Assembly (NCBI GenBank): GCA_017545365.1
Contig: JAFWOP010000033.1
Location: 62,001 to 126,000 of the forward strand
Source of the DNA: Bacteroidales bacterium
GTDB taxonomy: Bacteria; Bacteroidota; Bacteroidia; Bacteroidales; P3
Direction of reading: 5' to 3'
Length of the DNA: 64,000 bases
A program made the translations under genes and the position numbers. The notes under the pieces were generated by a model. That model was not told where the DNA came from and ran no database searches. It saw only the letters and a list, made by a program, of their open reading frames with translations. Positions within the stretch are counted from its first letter, which is position 1. Each line of letters starts with the position of its first letter. This document shows positions 15,630 through 24,600 of the stretch, piece after piece.

Positions 15630-16325
15630 TTAATTCCTGGGTTTCTTGGGGTCGGCAACGGCATATTTGTGTGCGTCGCCGATGACAACCGTGATGTATA
15701 TGATGGCCAGCAGGATGGCAAGGATGGAAGCTAAAAGGTCAAGCAGTGTCAGCGAGCAGGAACAGAGTGAAACCCGTAGGGTTACCAGCCGGGGGAATGC
15801 TATTAAAATGGTGTTGGCAAGGAAGATGAGGATGCGGAACTCTGTGGGTCCAAGCTTGGCGTAAGTGAGGCGGAACTCGCTTTTCAGATGAGCATTGATA
15901 CTTACGTTAATTGTCATGAAAAGGTAGAGGATGAATACGGCGAGGGCCAGATTGAGGTTTACAAGAGGGGATAATCCGGCACCTATGAACATGAAAGCTT
16001 CATTGATGCAGTCGACCGTGTGGTCAATATAGTATCCGTAAATAGGTCGCTGGCAGTTGCGTACACGCGCAAGGGTCCCGTCAAGTGAATCGCCATACCA
16101 GTTAATGACCAGTCCGGCCGAACTGAGCCACAGCCAATCGATACCGTAGCGGGTGAGGAAAAAGCCCAGCCCGACAAGGAATGCACCCATACTCCCGAGT
16201 ATGGTGAGCATGTCACTGGTGACCCAACTGGGCTGATGTCGGGCCAGCCAGATGAGAGTTTTTCTTTCTAAACGGTTGGTGACGGAGGTCTGAATCCGTT
16301 CTGCTTGCTTTATATTGTTAATCAT
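15630..16325 (-). CDS. CDP-alcohol phosphatidyltransferase family membrane protein
   Basis: 231 residues with about five to six membrane helices. The family signature D-x2-DG-x2-AR-x8/9-G-x3-D-x3-D is present as DSLDGTLAR followed by GYYIDHTVD. Such enzymes transfer a phosphatidyl group from CDP-diacylglycerol to an alcohol (glycerol phosphate, serine, inositol phosphate); the acceptor cannot be read from the sequence. Its start is 27 nt downstream of cls on the same strand, so the two form a phospholipid-synthesis pair. The C-terminus has the unusual Cys-Ser-rich segment SLCSCSLTLL. Confidence 0.88.
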   Translation of the reverse strand: MINNIKQAERIQTSVTNRLERKTLIWLARHQPSWVTSDMLTILGSMGAFLVGLGFFLTRYGIDWLWLSSAGLVINWYGDSLDGTLARVRNCQRPIYGYYIDHTVDCINEAFMFIGAGLSPLVNLNLALAVFILYLFMTINVSINAHLKSEFRLTYAKLGPTEFRILIFLANTILIAFPRLVTLRVSLCSCSLTLLDLLASILAILLAIIYITVVIGDAHKYAVADPKKPRN

Positions 16326-16352
16326 ATTTCGATGGATAAACTGATAGGTGTG

Positions 16353-17588
16353 CTATAATTGTGATGAGATGAGGTGTGCGCAGCTTTCTTTTATCTTATG
16401 GGATGTCGGCCGATGGCTCCAAATGTCGGGCTGGAGGCAGGAGGAGTTTTCGAGGTCGGTCAGGAATATGCTTTTCAGCTCCTTCACGTAGATGGGGGAG
16501 TCTATAACAGCTGCCACCTCTTCGCATAAAAAATAACTGCGAGGGTCAATGTTGCAGGAGCTTACGACAGCGGTGGAATTGTCGGCAACAATGATTTTTG
16601 AGTGCATATATCCCTTGTTATACAGATAGAACTTGATACCAGCGTTCATCATCTCGGTAAAGAAATATTTGGATGCCCATTGGGTGGTTTCGCCACGGTC
16701 GCCACGGGGAGGTAATATGATGCGGATGTCAACTCCGCGTTGGGCGGAGCGCTTCAAGGCTTCTGCTAGCGGCTTCGGCGGGATGAAGTAGGGCGACTCG
16801 AACCACGCACACTGTCTGCTACGGCCCAGCAGCTCTATTGTGAAGTCCAGGATGCTGTGTCCCGCACCAATAGGGCCAGAAGTGATAATGCTTATGGGAA
16901 GACTGCCAACCGAAGGTACTGCTGGAAAGTATTTTGGCGAGGCATGCAGCTCTTTGGTTGCATAGTGCCAGTCGGCAAGGAAAGCGTGTTGAAGTGACGC
17001 GACCACAGGCCCTTCGATGCGTATCATGGTATCGCGCCAGCATCCCCATGATAGTCCGTGGAGGTAACGCTCGGCAACGTTCATTCCACCCAGGTATGCC
17101 ACTTTGCCGTCTACCACCACAACCTTACGATGGTTGCGGTAGTAGTCGCGTCGGCGTATCAATGGAAAATGTACAGGACCGAAACCGGCGCATTGCACGC
17201 CCTGTTGGTTGAGGTGTCTGTAGTATCGGTGCCAGGGATGGCATACAAAGTCGTCATACAACAGTCGAGCCTCAACTCCTCTGTCAGCGCTTTCAGCCAA
17301 GGCGTTGCCTATCAATTGTCCCACCGCATCTGATTCAAACTTGAAGAACTGGACATGTACGTGGTGCTCTGCAGTGGAAATGTCGGCAAGCAGTGAGTTT
17401 AGAAATGGTCCAAAGTCTGTGAAGGTGGTGATACGGTTGCCCTCAGTCGGTTGTGGGGGAAGATAAGCGTCCAGCTGCTCTTGTGCCGACCCCTCCATGA
17501 GTGTGACACCGCCTGGGCGGCTAACCAGCCAGATAATCCATGCAGATAGTCCAATGAAAGTTAACAATATGATAAGTAGTGGCTTCAT
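16353..17588 (-). CDS. cls: Cardiolipin synthase, phospholipase D superfamily
   Basis: 411 residues. One N-terminal membrane anchor (about 4-22), then two HKD catalytic motifs: His153-Lys155-Asp160 in HRKVVVVDGKVAYLGG, and His329-Lys331-Asp336 in HSKIIVADNSTAVVSS. Both carry the downstream GG/SS that stabilises the phosphohistidine intermediate. The enzyme condenses two phosphatidylglycerol molecules, or phosphatidylglycerol with another lipid, into cardiolipin at the inner membrane. Two HKD motifs and one anchor instead of two set it apart from classical ClsA. Pairing with a CDP-alcohol transferase supports a lipid role. Confidence 0.9.
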   Translation of the reverse strand: MKPLLIILLTFIGLSAWIIWLVSRPGGVTLMEGSAQEQLDAYLPPQPTEGNRITTFTDFGPFLNSLLADISTAEHHVHVQFFKFESDAVGQLIGNALAESADRGVEARLLYDDFVCHPWHRYYRHLNQQGVQCAGFGPVHFPLIRRRDYYRNHRKVVVVDGKVAYLGGMNVAERYLHGLSWGCWRDTMIRIEGPVVASLQHAFLADWHYATKELHASPKYFPAVPSVGSLPISIITSGPIGAGHSILDFTIELLGRSRQCAWFESPYFIPPKPLAEALKRSAQRGVDIRIILPPRGDRGETTQWASKYFFTEMMNAGIKFYLYNKGYMHSKIIVADNSTAVVSSCNIDPRSYFLCEEVAAVIDSPIYVKELKSIFLTDLENSSCLQPDIWSHRPTSHKIKESCAHLISSQL

Positions 17589-17622
17589 CTTATATTCTAT
17601 TAAGGGCAGGCAACAAGGGTCA

Positions 17623-17744
17623 ATGCTTGAATTGAGAATTGAGAATTTGCTGCCACCCCCATCTAACCTTTAAGCTGTAACCTTTAAGCTGTAACCTTTA
17701 ACCTCTAACCAATTATTCAAGCAATCAAACAATCAAGCAATCCT
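17623..17744 (-). repeat. Heptad mosaic repeat, locus 2 (inverted)
   Basis: Same module order as locus 1 but on the opposite strand: (TTGAGAA)n, TTTGCTGCC, then heptads TAACCTT, TAAGCTG and TAACCTC, then CAATTATTCAAGCAATCAAA-type units. With locus 1 it forms an inverted pair around the cls/CDP-alcohol transferase cassette. Confidence 0.85.
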
Positions 17745-17834
17745 TGTTATCTCTATAACGCCGCCTTGGGAATTTTAGTATGTGTCATGTTAATTTAAGC
17801 ATTCAAGAAATGGTGGAGAAAAAGATAAAAATGT

Positions 17835-18198
17835 CAGGGCAAACGCATCAAAATCAGTTGTCAGGTATGCCGAAAGTTCATATACGATGTGCGGCAATGC
17901 GACTCTGGCCCCAGCCCAAAGGGCTGGAACAGATATAGCCTAAGGCAACGCCCTAGGAATCAGTCCCCATGCCGACAGATGCAGCCTACAGGGCTGCAAC
18001 ATTACGTCCGTACCAAAATTCGCAGCCAGTAGCCCTGCAGGCTGCTGGTCGCTGCCGTCGTTGTCCCCGTATGGCGGTGCCATACGCTATATCTGTCTGT
18101 GCCTTTCAGGCACACTGAGACATCAAACCACTGAGCTTGATTAATTGCAACGTCCTTCTAGAACCCCAAGAATCGTTATATTGGATGCGTTTGCCCTG
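17835..18198 (+). mobile_element. MITE-like element, copy 2 (364 bp, 10-bp target duplication)
   Basis: The outer 15 bases of each end are identical inverted repeats, CAGGGCAAACGCATC. Perfect 10-bp flanking duplication ATAAAAATGT (17825-17834 and 18199-18208). The right 180 bp are almost identical to copy 1 while the middle has diverged. The copies are direct repeats 6.2 kb apart. Confidence 0.9.
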
Positions 18199-18216
18199 AT
18201 AAAAATGTCGAAATTC

Positions 18217-18247
18217 TTTGCCAAATTGTTTTTTATTTGTACCTTTG
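18217..18247 (+). promoter_or_regulatory. Promoter for the cysteine peptidase gene
   Basis: TTTG at 18217-18220, 19-nt spacer, TACCTTTG at 18240-18247: a full match to the Bacteroidota consensus. It lies immediately right of MITE copy 2 and about 145 nt before the ATG at 18392. Confidence 0.7.
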
Positions 18248-18391
18248 CAGCCATAATTGTTCGTATGCTGAGGCGAGAAAGCGACAGCCAGCGAGGAAAC
18301 TAACAATCATGGAAACAGGCAATAGATGGTTCGGAAAATTGTAACAATTGAAGCATAATTTATTAACACCGCATTTGCGGGATTAAGGTAT

Positions 18392-19129
18392 ATGAGAAAG
18401 ACTGTATTGGTATTATTGGTTGTGCTTTTTGCAGGATGCAAGTTGGAAGCACCCAAGCATGTGACGGTGGATGTGATGAGCCCCGTCAGCTCAGTGAAAT
18501 ATCAAGGCGAGGCTCAGTTGTGCTGGGCGTATGCCATGCTGGCAGCGGTAGAAACCGAACATTTCCGAAAGGGTGATTCGCTGGATTTGCCTATCGAGCC
18601 AGTCGTTCAGGCGTTGGCAGAGGTGGCCGATGCGCCATCACAGCGAGCCATGGGACCTACCTTCTTGAACCTGGTGAGGAAGTACGGCATCTACAGCGAC
18701 GTGTGCAGCCCTGACGACTTCACCGCCCTCTGTAGCACCTCCAAAGAGCCTTACGGAGAATGGGTGGTGCTTGACGTGCCCGACAACTGGGAGCATAACC
18801 GTTTCCTCAACCTGCCAGCCGACTCCTTGTTGGCTCTTGTTCAAAGTGCTGTCCGCGACCATCGCGGTGTCTGTTGGGAGGGGGACATCAGCGAAAGAGG
18901 ATTCTCCTTCAAGAAAGGCATTGCCAAGATGCGTTTCCCCAACGGACACACCACCGACGACCACTGCATGGCCATCGTAGGTATCGCCCACGACGAACAT
19001 GACCAGCAGTTTTTTGTCATGAAAAACTCCTGGGGGCCTTATAACCCCTATGGAGGATATATGCTGATGTCTTTCAAATACTTTAAGAAAAAGACTATTG
19101 CTGTCGTGCTGCCTGCTGATGCGATATAA
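18392..19129 (+). CDS. Papain-fold cysteine peptidase lipoprotein
   Basis: 245 residues. The lipobox LFAGC puts the lipidated Cys at 16. The catalytic Cys44 lies in QGEAQLCWAYAMLAAVE, His191 in DDHCMAIVGIAHDE, and Asn212 in VMKNSWGPYNPYGGY, which is the order of papain-like C1 enzymes. The DHCMAIVG context resembles the bleomycin-hydrolase/aminopeptidase C branch. It is predicted to be anchored to a membrane facing the periplasm or outside. Substrate unknown. Confidence 0.85.
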   Translation: MRKTVLVLLVVLFAGCKLEAPKHVTVDVMSPVSSVKYQGEAQLCWAYAMLAAVETEHFRKGDSLDLPIEPVVQALAEVADAPSQRAMGPTFLNLVRKYGIYSDVCSPDDFTALCSTSKEPYGEWVVLDVPDNWEHNRFLNLPADSLLALVQSAVRDHRGVCWEGDISERGFSFKKGIAKMRFPNGHTTDDHCMAIVGIAHDEHDQQFFVMKNSWGPYNPYGGYMLMSFKYFKKKTIAVVLPADAI

Positions 19130-19153
19130 TCACCCATTAAGGAATGTGTAAAT

Positions 19154-19290
19154 GTGTTAACACATTCAAGGATTGCTTGAATAATTGGTTAGGGGTTAGA
19201 GGTTAGAGGTTAAAGGGGGCGGCAGCAAATTCTCAATTCTCAATTCATAAGGCGGCAGCACTCAAGCATTAACACATTCAAGCATTCAAG
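19154..19290 (+). repeat. Heptad mosaic repeat, locus 3
   Basis: GATTGCTTGAATAATTGG, heptads GGTTAGG/GGTTAGA/GGTTAAA, GGGCGGCAGCAAA, (TTCTCAA)n, TAAGGCGGCAGC, then CAAGCATT/AACACATT octamers. It lies between the cysteine peptidase and DUF362 genes. Confidence 0.85.
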
Positions 19291-19318
19291 AAATCATTAA
19301 TATGTGCGAAAAAAGTGC

Positions 19319-19326
19319 TATCTTTG
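19319..19326 (+). promoter_or_regulatory. Bacteroidota -7 box (TATCTTTG)
   Basis: Exact consensus, 19 nt before the ATG at 19346. It rules out the longer in-frame start at 19304, which lies upstream of the promoter. Confidence 0.65.
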
Positions 19327-19345
19327 CAAATTAATTCTATCAAAT

Positions 19346-20437
19346 ATGAAACAGTATCATTTTTTCACAGCATTGACGCTCTGCCTGGCTTTAGCAGCCT
19401 GCGGCAGCAACGTGCAGCAATCAGAAACAACGGACACTATGAACCAAAATCCTACCCCTGGCACAGGCGGTGACCATTATGTGCCTATGGACCAACGCAC
19501 AGGCGACACCGCCATCGTCTATTTCACCCGCGACCTCTCTGCCAACGGCCTGATTAAGGCCTACGAGCAGGTGAATGGCAAGATTGAGGGTAAGGTGGGT
19601 GTGAAGCTTCACACGGGTGAGAAAAATGGCCCCAATATCATTCCGCGCGAATGGGTCAAAGCCCTTATGGCGAAAGATCTGAAAGGTGCCAGCATCATCG
19701 AAACCAATACCTATTATGAGGGTGACCGCTACACGACCGAGAAGCATCGCGAGACCATTAAGGTCAACGGCTGGACTTTCGCACCAGTCGACATTCTCGA
19801 CGAGGAGGACACCGTTACCTTGCCTGTCATGGGCGGCAAATGGTTCACCCGTATGAGCATGGGCAGTCATCTGAAGAATTACAATTCGCTGGTTGCACTC
19901 ACCCATTTTAAGGGGCACACCCAAGGCGGATTTGGCGGTAGCAACAAGAACATCGGCATAGGTTGTGCCGATGGCCGTATCGGCAAGGCGTGGATTCATA
20001 CCACTCCTGGGCAGCCCGACCAATGGGACATTGCCACTGAGGAGTTCATGGAGCGCATGACCGAAAGCACCAAAGCCACTATCGATTACTTTGGCGAGCA
20101 TATATGCTATGTCAACGTGATGCGCAATATGTCGGTATCGTGCGACTGCGAAGGCCTCGCTGCCGAACCCGTGGTCACGCCTAACGTGGGTATTCTCTCT
20201 TCCACTGACATCCTTGCCGTCGATCAGGCATGTGTCGACATTGTCTATGCCATGACTGAGGCAGAACACCATGACATGGTAGAGCGCATCGAGAGCCGTC
20301 ATGGACTCCGTCAGCTCAGCTATATGAAAGAGATGGGTATGGGACACGATGTCTATATCCTTATCGACCTCGACAACGGTGGCAAACGCATCACTGCTGC
20401 CGAGGCCGCCAAAAATCTGAAACCTTTTGTGAAATAG
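19346..20437 (+). CDS. DUF362 domain lipoprotein
   Basis: 363 residues from the ATG at 19346. The signal peptide ends in a lipobox, LALAAC (Cys at about 19). The body matches the DUF362 family: GKVGVKLHTGEKNGPN, LVALTHFKGHTQGGFGG, GIGCADGRIGKAW, and the Cys pair in SVSCDCEGLAAEP. DUF362 proteins are often linked to iron-sulfur or redox proteins, but their reaction is unknown. The flavodoxin that follows 17 nt downstream is also a lipoprotein, which suggests the two work together outside the cytoplasm. Confidence 0.85.
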   Translation: MKQYHFFTALTLCLALAACGSNVQQSETTDTMNQNPTPGTGGDHYVPMDQRTGDTAIVYFTRDLSANGLIKAYEQVNGKIEGKVGVKLHTGEKNGPNIIPREWVKALMAKDLKGASIIETNTYYEGDRYTTEKHRETIKVNGWTFAPVDILDEEDTVTLPVMGGKWFTRMSMGSHLKNYNSLVALTHFKGHTQGGFGGSNKNIGIGCADGRIGKAWIHTTPGQPDQWDIATEEFMERMTESTKATIDYFGEHICYVNVMRNMSVSCDCEGLAAEPVVTPNVGILSSTDILAVDQACVDIVYAMTEAEHHDMVERIESRHGLRQLSYMKEMGMGHDVYILIDLDNGGKRITAAEAAKNLKPFVK

Positions 20438-20454
20438 CAAATCTGTCCATTACC

Positions 20455-20994
20455 ATGAAACGAATAGCTCTCTTCTTCCTTGCAAGCTGTCTGCTGATGG
20501 CGGCTTGTGCACAGTCACCCAAAAATGCAAACAATACATCCGTCAAACAATCAAACAACAATACTATGAAAAAGACATTAGTTGCTTACTTCTCAGCCAC
20601 GGGTACTACAAAGCGTGCTGCCGAGAAACTCGCCAAGGAGTTCGATGCCGACCTTTACGAGATTCAACCTGCTCAACCCTATACTGCCGCCGACCTGAAC
20701 TGGCAGGACAAGCAGTCGCGTTCTACGCTGGAGATGAAGGACAAGTCCTCACGTCCCGCCATCAAAGGCACCTGCGCCAGTATCGCACAATACGACACCA
20801 TCTGGATTGGCTTTCCTGTATGGTGGTACACGGCACCTACTATAATCAACACTTTCATCGAAGCCCACGACCTCAGCGGCAAGACCCTCTGCGTTTTTGC
20901 CACTAGTGGTGGAAGCAATGTCACAGGCTCCGCCAACGACCTGAAGAAAGCCTATCCTCAGTACACGTGGGGTGAAAGTCGGCTGATGAACTAG
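20455..20994 (+). CDS. Flavodoxin-like lipoprotein
   Basis: 179 residues. The signal peptide carries the lipobox LLMAAC (Cys at about 18). After a polar linker the flavodoxin domain begins with VAYFSATGTTKRAAEKLA, the FMN-phosphate loop (T/S-x-T-G-x-T). IWIGFPVWWYTAP and FATSGGSNVTGSA form the isoalloxazine and 90s loops. Flavodoxins are normally cytoplasmic electron carriers; an internal ATG at 20566 would give a soluble form, but the upstream signal peptide is well formed. It follows the DUF362 gene by 17 nt. Confidence 0.85.
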   Translation: MKRIALFFLASCLLMAACAQSPKNANNTSVKQSNNNTMKKTLVAYFSATGTTKRAAEKLAKEFDADLYEIQPAQPYTAADLNWQDKQSRSTLEMKDKSSRPAIKGTCASIAQYDTIWIGFPVWWYTAPTIINTFIEAHDLSGKTLCVFATSGGSNVTGSANDLKKAYPQYTWGESRLMN

Positions 20995-21007
20995 CTGCCT
21001 GTAAGAG

Positions 21008-21619
21008 ATGAGAAGGACGCTGGTACTATGTACCATCATATCTGCCCTGCTCTTTATGGCGGGGTGTTCGTCTGTTGCGAAGGCTGTATTCGGAATTGAA
21101 GAGATAAAGGAGTTTAACGTTGAACGTGTCGATTCATTTTTCGAATACAGCCGTTCATTGTTGCCTTGCTCCCAATTGGTGGCCACTAAGGAACAGCAGG
21201 ACAGCCTTGTTCGTCTCGACACAGACAGCACTATGATGCAGCACCGTGGTCAGCCAGTGCAGGTTTTATACTTCGACGGCGATTCGCTCATCTTCTACCA
21301 TATCAGCTGCTATACTCAGAAAGGTCTGTTCCGTGCCGATTGGAATACATATGGCTCGTTTGACCATTTCCCACCTCAACCGACAGTAGTGCCCGACCCT
21401 CATGCTGCCATGTCTCTCTCCTCTTATGCCCGTCATCTGCCCGGTTTGGGGAGGAACAGCCGATACACGGTGGTCATTATCTGGAGCAATATCCTACGCC
21501 GTATGTCAGAAAAGGCAGTACAGGCAGTGGCTGACAATATTCGCAATCGTGACGAGGTGTCGGTCTGTCTTGTCAATACTGACCAGTGGTGGGTACATTA
21601 TCTTAATAGTCAGGAATAA
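21008..21619 (+). CDS. Lipoprotein of unknown function
   Basis: 203 residues. N-terminal MRRTLVLCTIISALLFMAGC gives a lipobox (MAGC) with the lipid Cys at 20. The mature protein has mixed composition and no motif I recognise; the C-terminal half (YTVVIIWSNILRRMSEKAVQ) is alpha/beta-like. It follows the flavodoxin gene by 13 nt, so it is probably in the same transcript. Confidence 0.7.
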   Translation: MRRTLVLCTIISALLFMAGCSSVAKAVFGIEEIKEFNVERVDSFFEYSRSLLPCSQLVATKEQQDSLVRLDTDSTMMQHRGQPVQVLYFDGDSLIFYHISCYTQKGLFRADWNTYGSFDHFPPQPTVVPDPHAAMSLSSYARHLPGLGRNSRYTVVIIWSNILRRMSEKAVQAVADNIRNRDEVSVCLVNTDQWWVHYLNSQE

Positions 21620-21664
21620 ATGTTATGATGGAGGAGTTGCCCCCACAATAAACGATTTAATGAC

Positions 21665-24600
21665 ATGCTCGCATTTCAACATTCAAGTATTTGCAAAGGC
21701 ATAATCGTGCAGCTGTTCTTATTGGCATCTCTCTCAATGGGGGCGCAGACATTGTATGGCTACAACTTCACAACAGGTGTGGATAGTACTGTGTGGATTA
21801 CGCTGACCAATCCTGATACGATTAAAACATACGACCGAAATGTCGTTTCTCCCCCTGTAATAGAGCTTGATTTCCCATTTGGCTTATTGGGAACTGACAT
21901 GCGCTTCCTTCATGTATACCACATGGGGCAGTTTGTAGGTAATATGATTGTGTTTCGAGATGAGACTTTTTTATATTCATGGGCCAGAGACTACCCATAC
22001 CCCAATATTAGTTTAGGTAATACCCATGCTTTCGCCAATATGGTGTTGTGTCAGACAGTGGGTAGCCCTGGCAACAGGACGCTAGTATGCGAAATCTCAA
22101 GTAAGCAGCTGTATAACTCATCGGGTGAGACCCGTTATCAGATACAGCTGGACGAAGGCACAGGTGCCTTACGTTTTGTGTATGGATATAATACAAGTGT
22201 TTTATCTAATTATCTCGGTGATATTGGGTTCACGGGGACGGATGGCAGGTACATCGTAGTCAATCCACAAACACACACCGCAATTGCTGGTGGCCGTCCA
22301 CAAAACTCCGCTTGGCCGGGTGATTACCGCTACTATCAGTTTGTTCCTGTCTGTCCTTATCCGGCTGGAATTAAAATAAGCGAAGTGGGAGAGTCTTCGG
22401 CAATGGTGTCATGGTCTCCAGTAGTGAGTGCCAGACGGTATCTTGTCAGGTATGGCAATGCCGACAGCGGCTACGTCACCCAATCGACGGCAGACACCTC
22501 CATATACCTGTTTGGTCTGAGTCCAAACACTCAGTGTGAGGTGCAGGTGAGTGCTGTCTGTAACTATGGTGATACTAGCGATGTTGTCTCAACTAAGTTT
22601 TCTACGCTCCACCCCAGTTGTAGCAACATCCCGTTCACGAGCCTTTGGATGGATTTTGTGGAATGTCGCATAGGTTTTTTTGAATATCCGTCTGTTAATG
22701 TAGAGATTGTTGATTGCGGGTATGACTCTATTAGTTCTCGCCATACGGTGCATTATGACACGTCAGAGCGCGACCCGCGTACCAACAGTCAGTTACGTAC
22801 CATACCTCCCGGTCATTGCTCATCGGTGCGTTTGGGCAATTGGAAGTGGGGTGCTCAGCAGGAGAGTATCACATACACATTACGTGTAGATACAAATGAT
22901 TATGACTTGCTAATTTTGCGTTATGCCATAGTGGAGGAAAACCCAAATCATAGTGCTGAAGAACAACCTTATGTTGTATTTTCGGTCAGCGATTCGGCTG
23001 GTGACTTGACCGACTCGTGTTATTATGCAGTCTTTGTTTCAGGTGATTCGTCGGGCTGGAACGAGATACTGGGTCAATCGCATTGGGAGGGGGAGGAAGG
23101 TCGAGTGGTTTGGCACGATTGGGATGCTTTCGGTATTAGCCTGACCGAGTTTCATGGCCAAAAGATTCGGGTTGCTATCTCTAATTTTGATTGTCAACTG
23201 GGTGGTCATTACGGTTATGTCTATTTCACTTTGGAAGGGATTATGAAACATCTGGCATCCACTGCATGCGGTACCGGTGTCGAAAACACTTTCCGTGCGC
23301 CTCAAGGCTTCAATTATCGTTGGTATAGTGCCAATAATCCTTCGGTCACACTCTCTACCGCTGATACGCTTCACGTATCCTCCGAGGGGTATTATTATTG
23401 TCAGGCATCCTATCAGTTGGCTGGTCGTGATTGTAGCTTCACTATGTCTACACGTGCGGGGCCACGCTACCCCGTGGCAAATTTTGCCTCTTCGGAGCTG
23501 GACAGTTGCGGGGCTGTCCGCCTCTTTGTCAACCAAAGTGCGGTTGCCATTGATGCCAATCATACACAACTTACTTCTGAACAGTGCGAAAGATATTTGT
23601 GGCGTTTCAGCGACGGCACGGTTGATTCCTCTCTCAATACCACCCATACCTTCGGCAATGGCACCCACACCGTGACCCTCTTGGCTATGTTGGCCAATGG
23701 GGCCTGTGTGGATTCGGTATCGCAGACGTTTACTGTAAGCATCCCAAGAGATACTATATATGTGGTTCGTTGTTGGGGTTCTCCCTATTTGTTTGGGGAC
23801 AGGGTTATTGCCGAGCCGGGGTGCTACTCTTGCGTTGAGGGTTGTGTTGAACATACGCTTTTCTTTTCCTGGTATGACCGTTCCCCGCAAACGTTTCTTT
23901 TTGATACGATTTGTATGGGGGACACTCTGTATTTTGGTTCTAATGTTTGTGTGGACAGTGGCTCCTTCACTCAGTTTTATGCCGATTTTCATGGATGTGA
24001 CTCGATTGTGAATCTACAGTTGAGCTGCATGCCAACGTACAGTGTCGTATTGAGTGATACGCTTCCCATAGGTACTCAATTTATAGTAGGCGACACTTCT
24101 TTTGCGGTGCCAGGTCGATACAGTGTCATGAAGCATACTGTCTATGGTTGCGACAGTCTGGTCGAAGTGGTTCTTGGTTGCTTTGTCGATAAGGATACGC
24201 TTGTATGTTCATCCAGTATGCCGCTTATGTGGGATGGGCAGCTTTTTTCTGCTGCGGGTACACGAACGTGTACATATACGAGTCAGGCGGGCACCGACAG
24301 CATTGTGACCTATACGGTGTCTGTGCGCGAACAGGCTGTGGTGCAATGGACGCTCGACCAGAATTGCGATTCAGGCCTTTGTTTCATTGTTGAAGTGGGC
24401 GGAGGCTATCGTTACGGGTGGCTCTCCAGCGAAGCAGTCGAGGATGTCGAGGAGGTTGTCGCCGACAGCCTTTATTACATTTGTCCGCAGTCTCGTACGC
24501 TCTATTACTTGCAGGCCGACTATTTCGATGGTCTCTCGTGTCCGGCAATGGATAGCTTCTACCTCGACCCTGTCGACTTCGTGCCTGTCCATGTCGATTT

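Larger units (their letters stand above)
17589..18391. other. 803-bp region between divergent cls and the cysteine peptidase gene
   Basis: It holds, in order, an inverted copy of the heptad mosaic repeat (17623-17744), MITE copy 2 (17835-18198) with its target duplications, the promoter at 18217-18247, and a 5' leader of about 140 nt with a small CCGCA/GCGG hairpin near 18370. I see no coding gene. Confidence 0.75.

Noticed and set aside
23039..23992. 317-codon minus-strand ORF opposite the adhesin-like gene
   Set aside because: Basic, Arg/Ile-rich product with no family signature; the sense frame has clear domains and a sorting signal.
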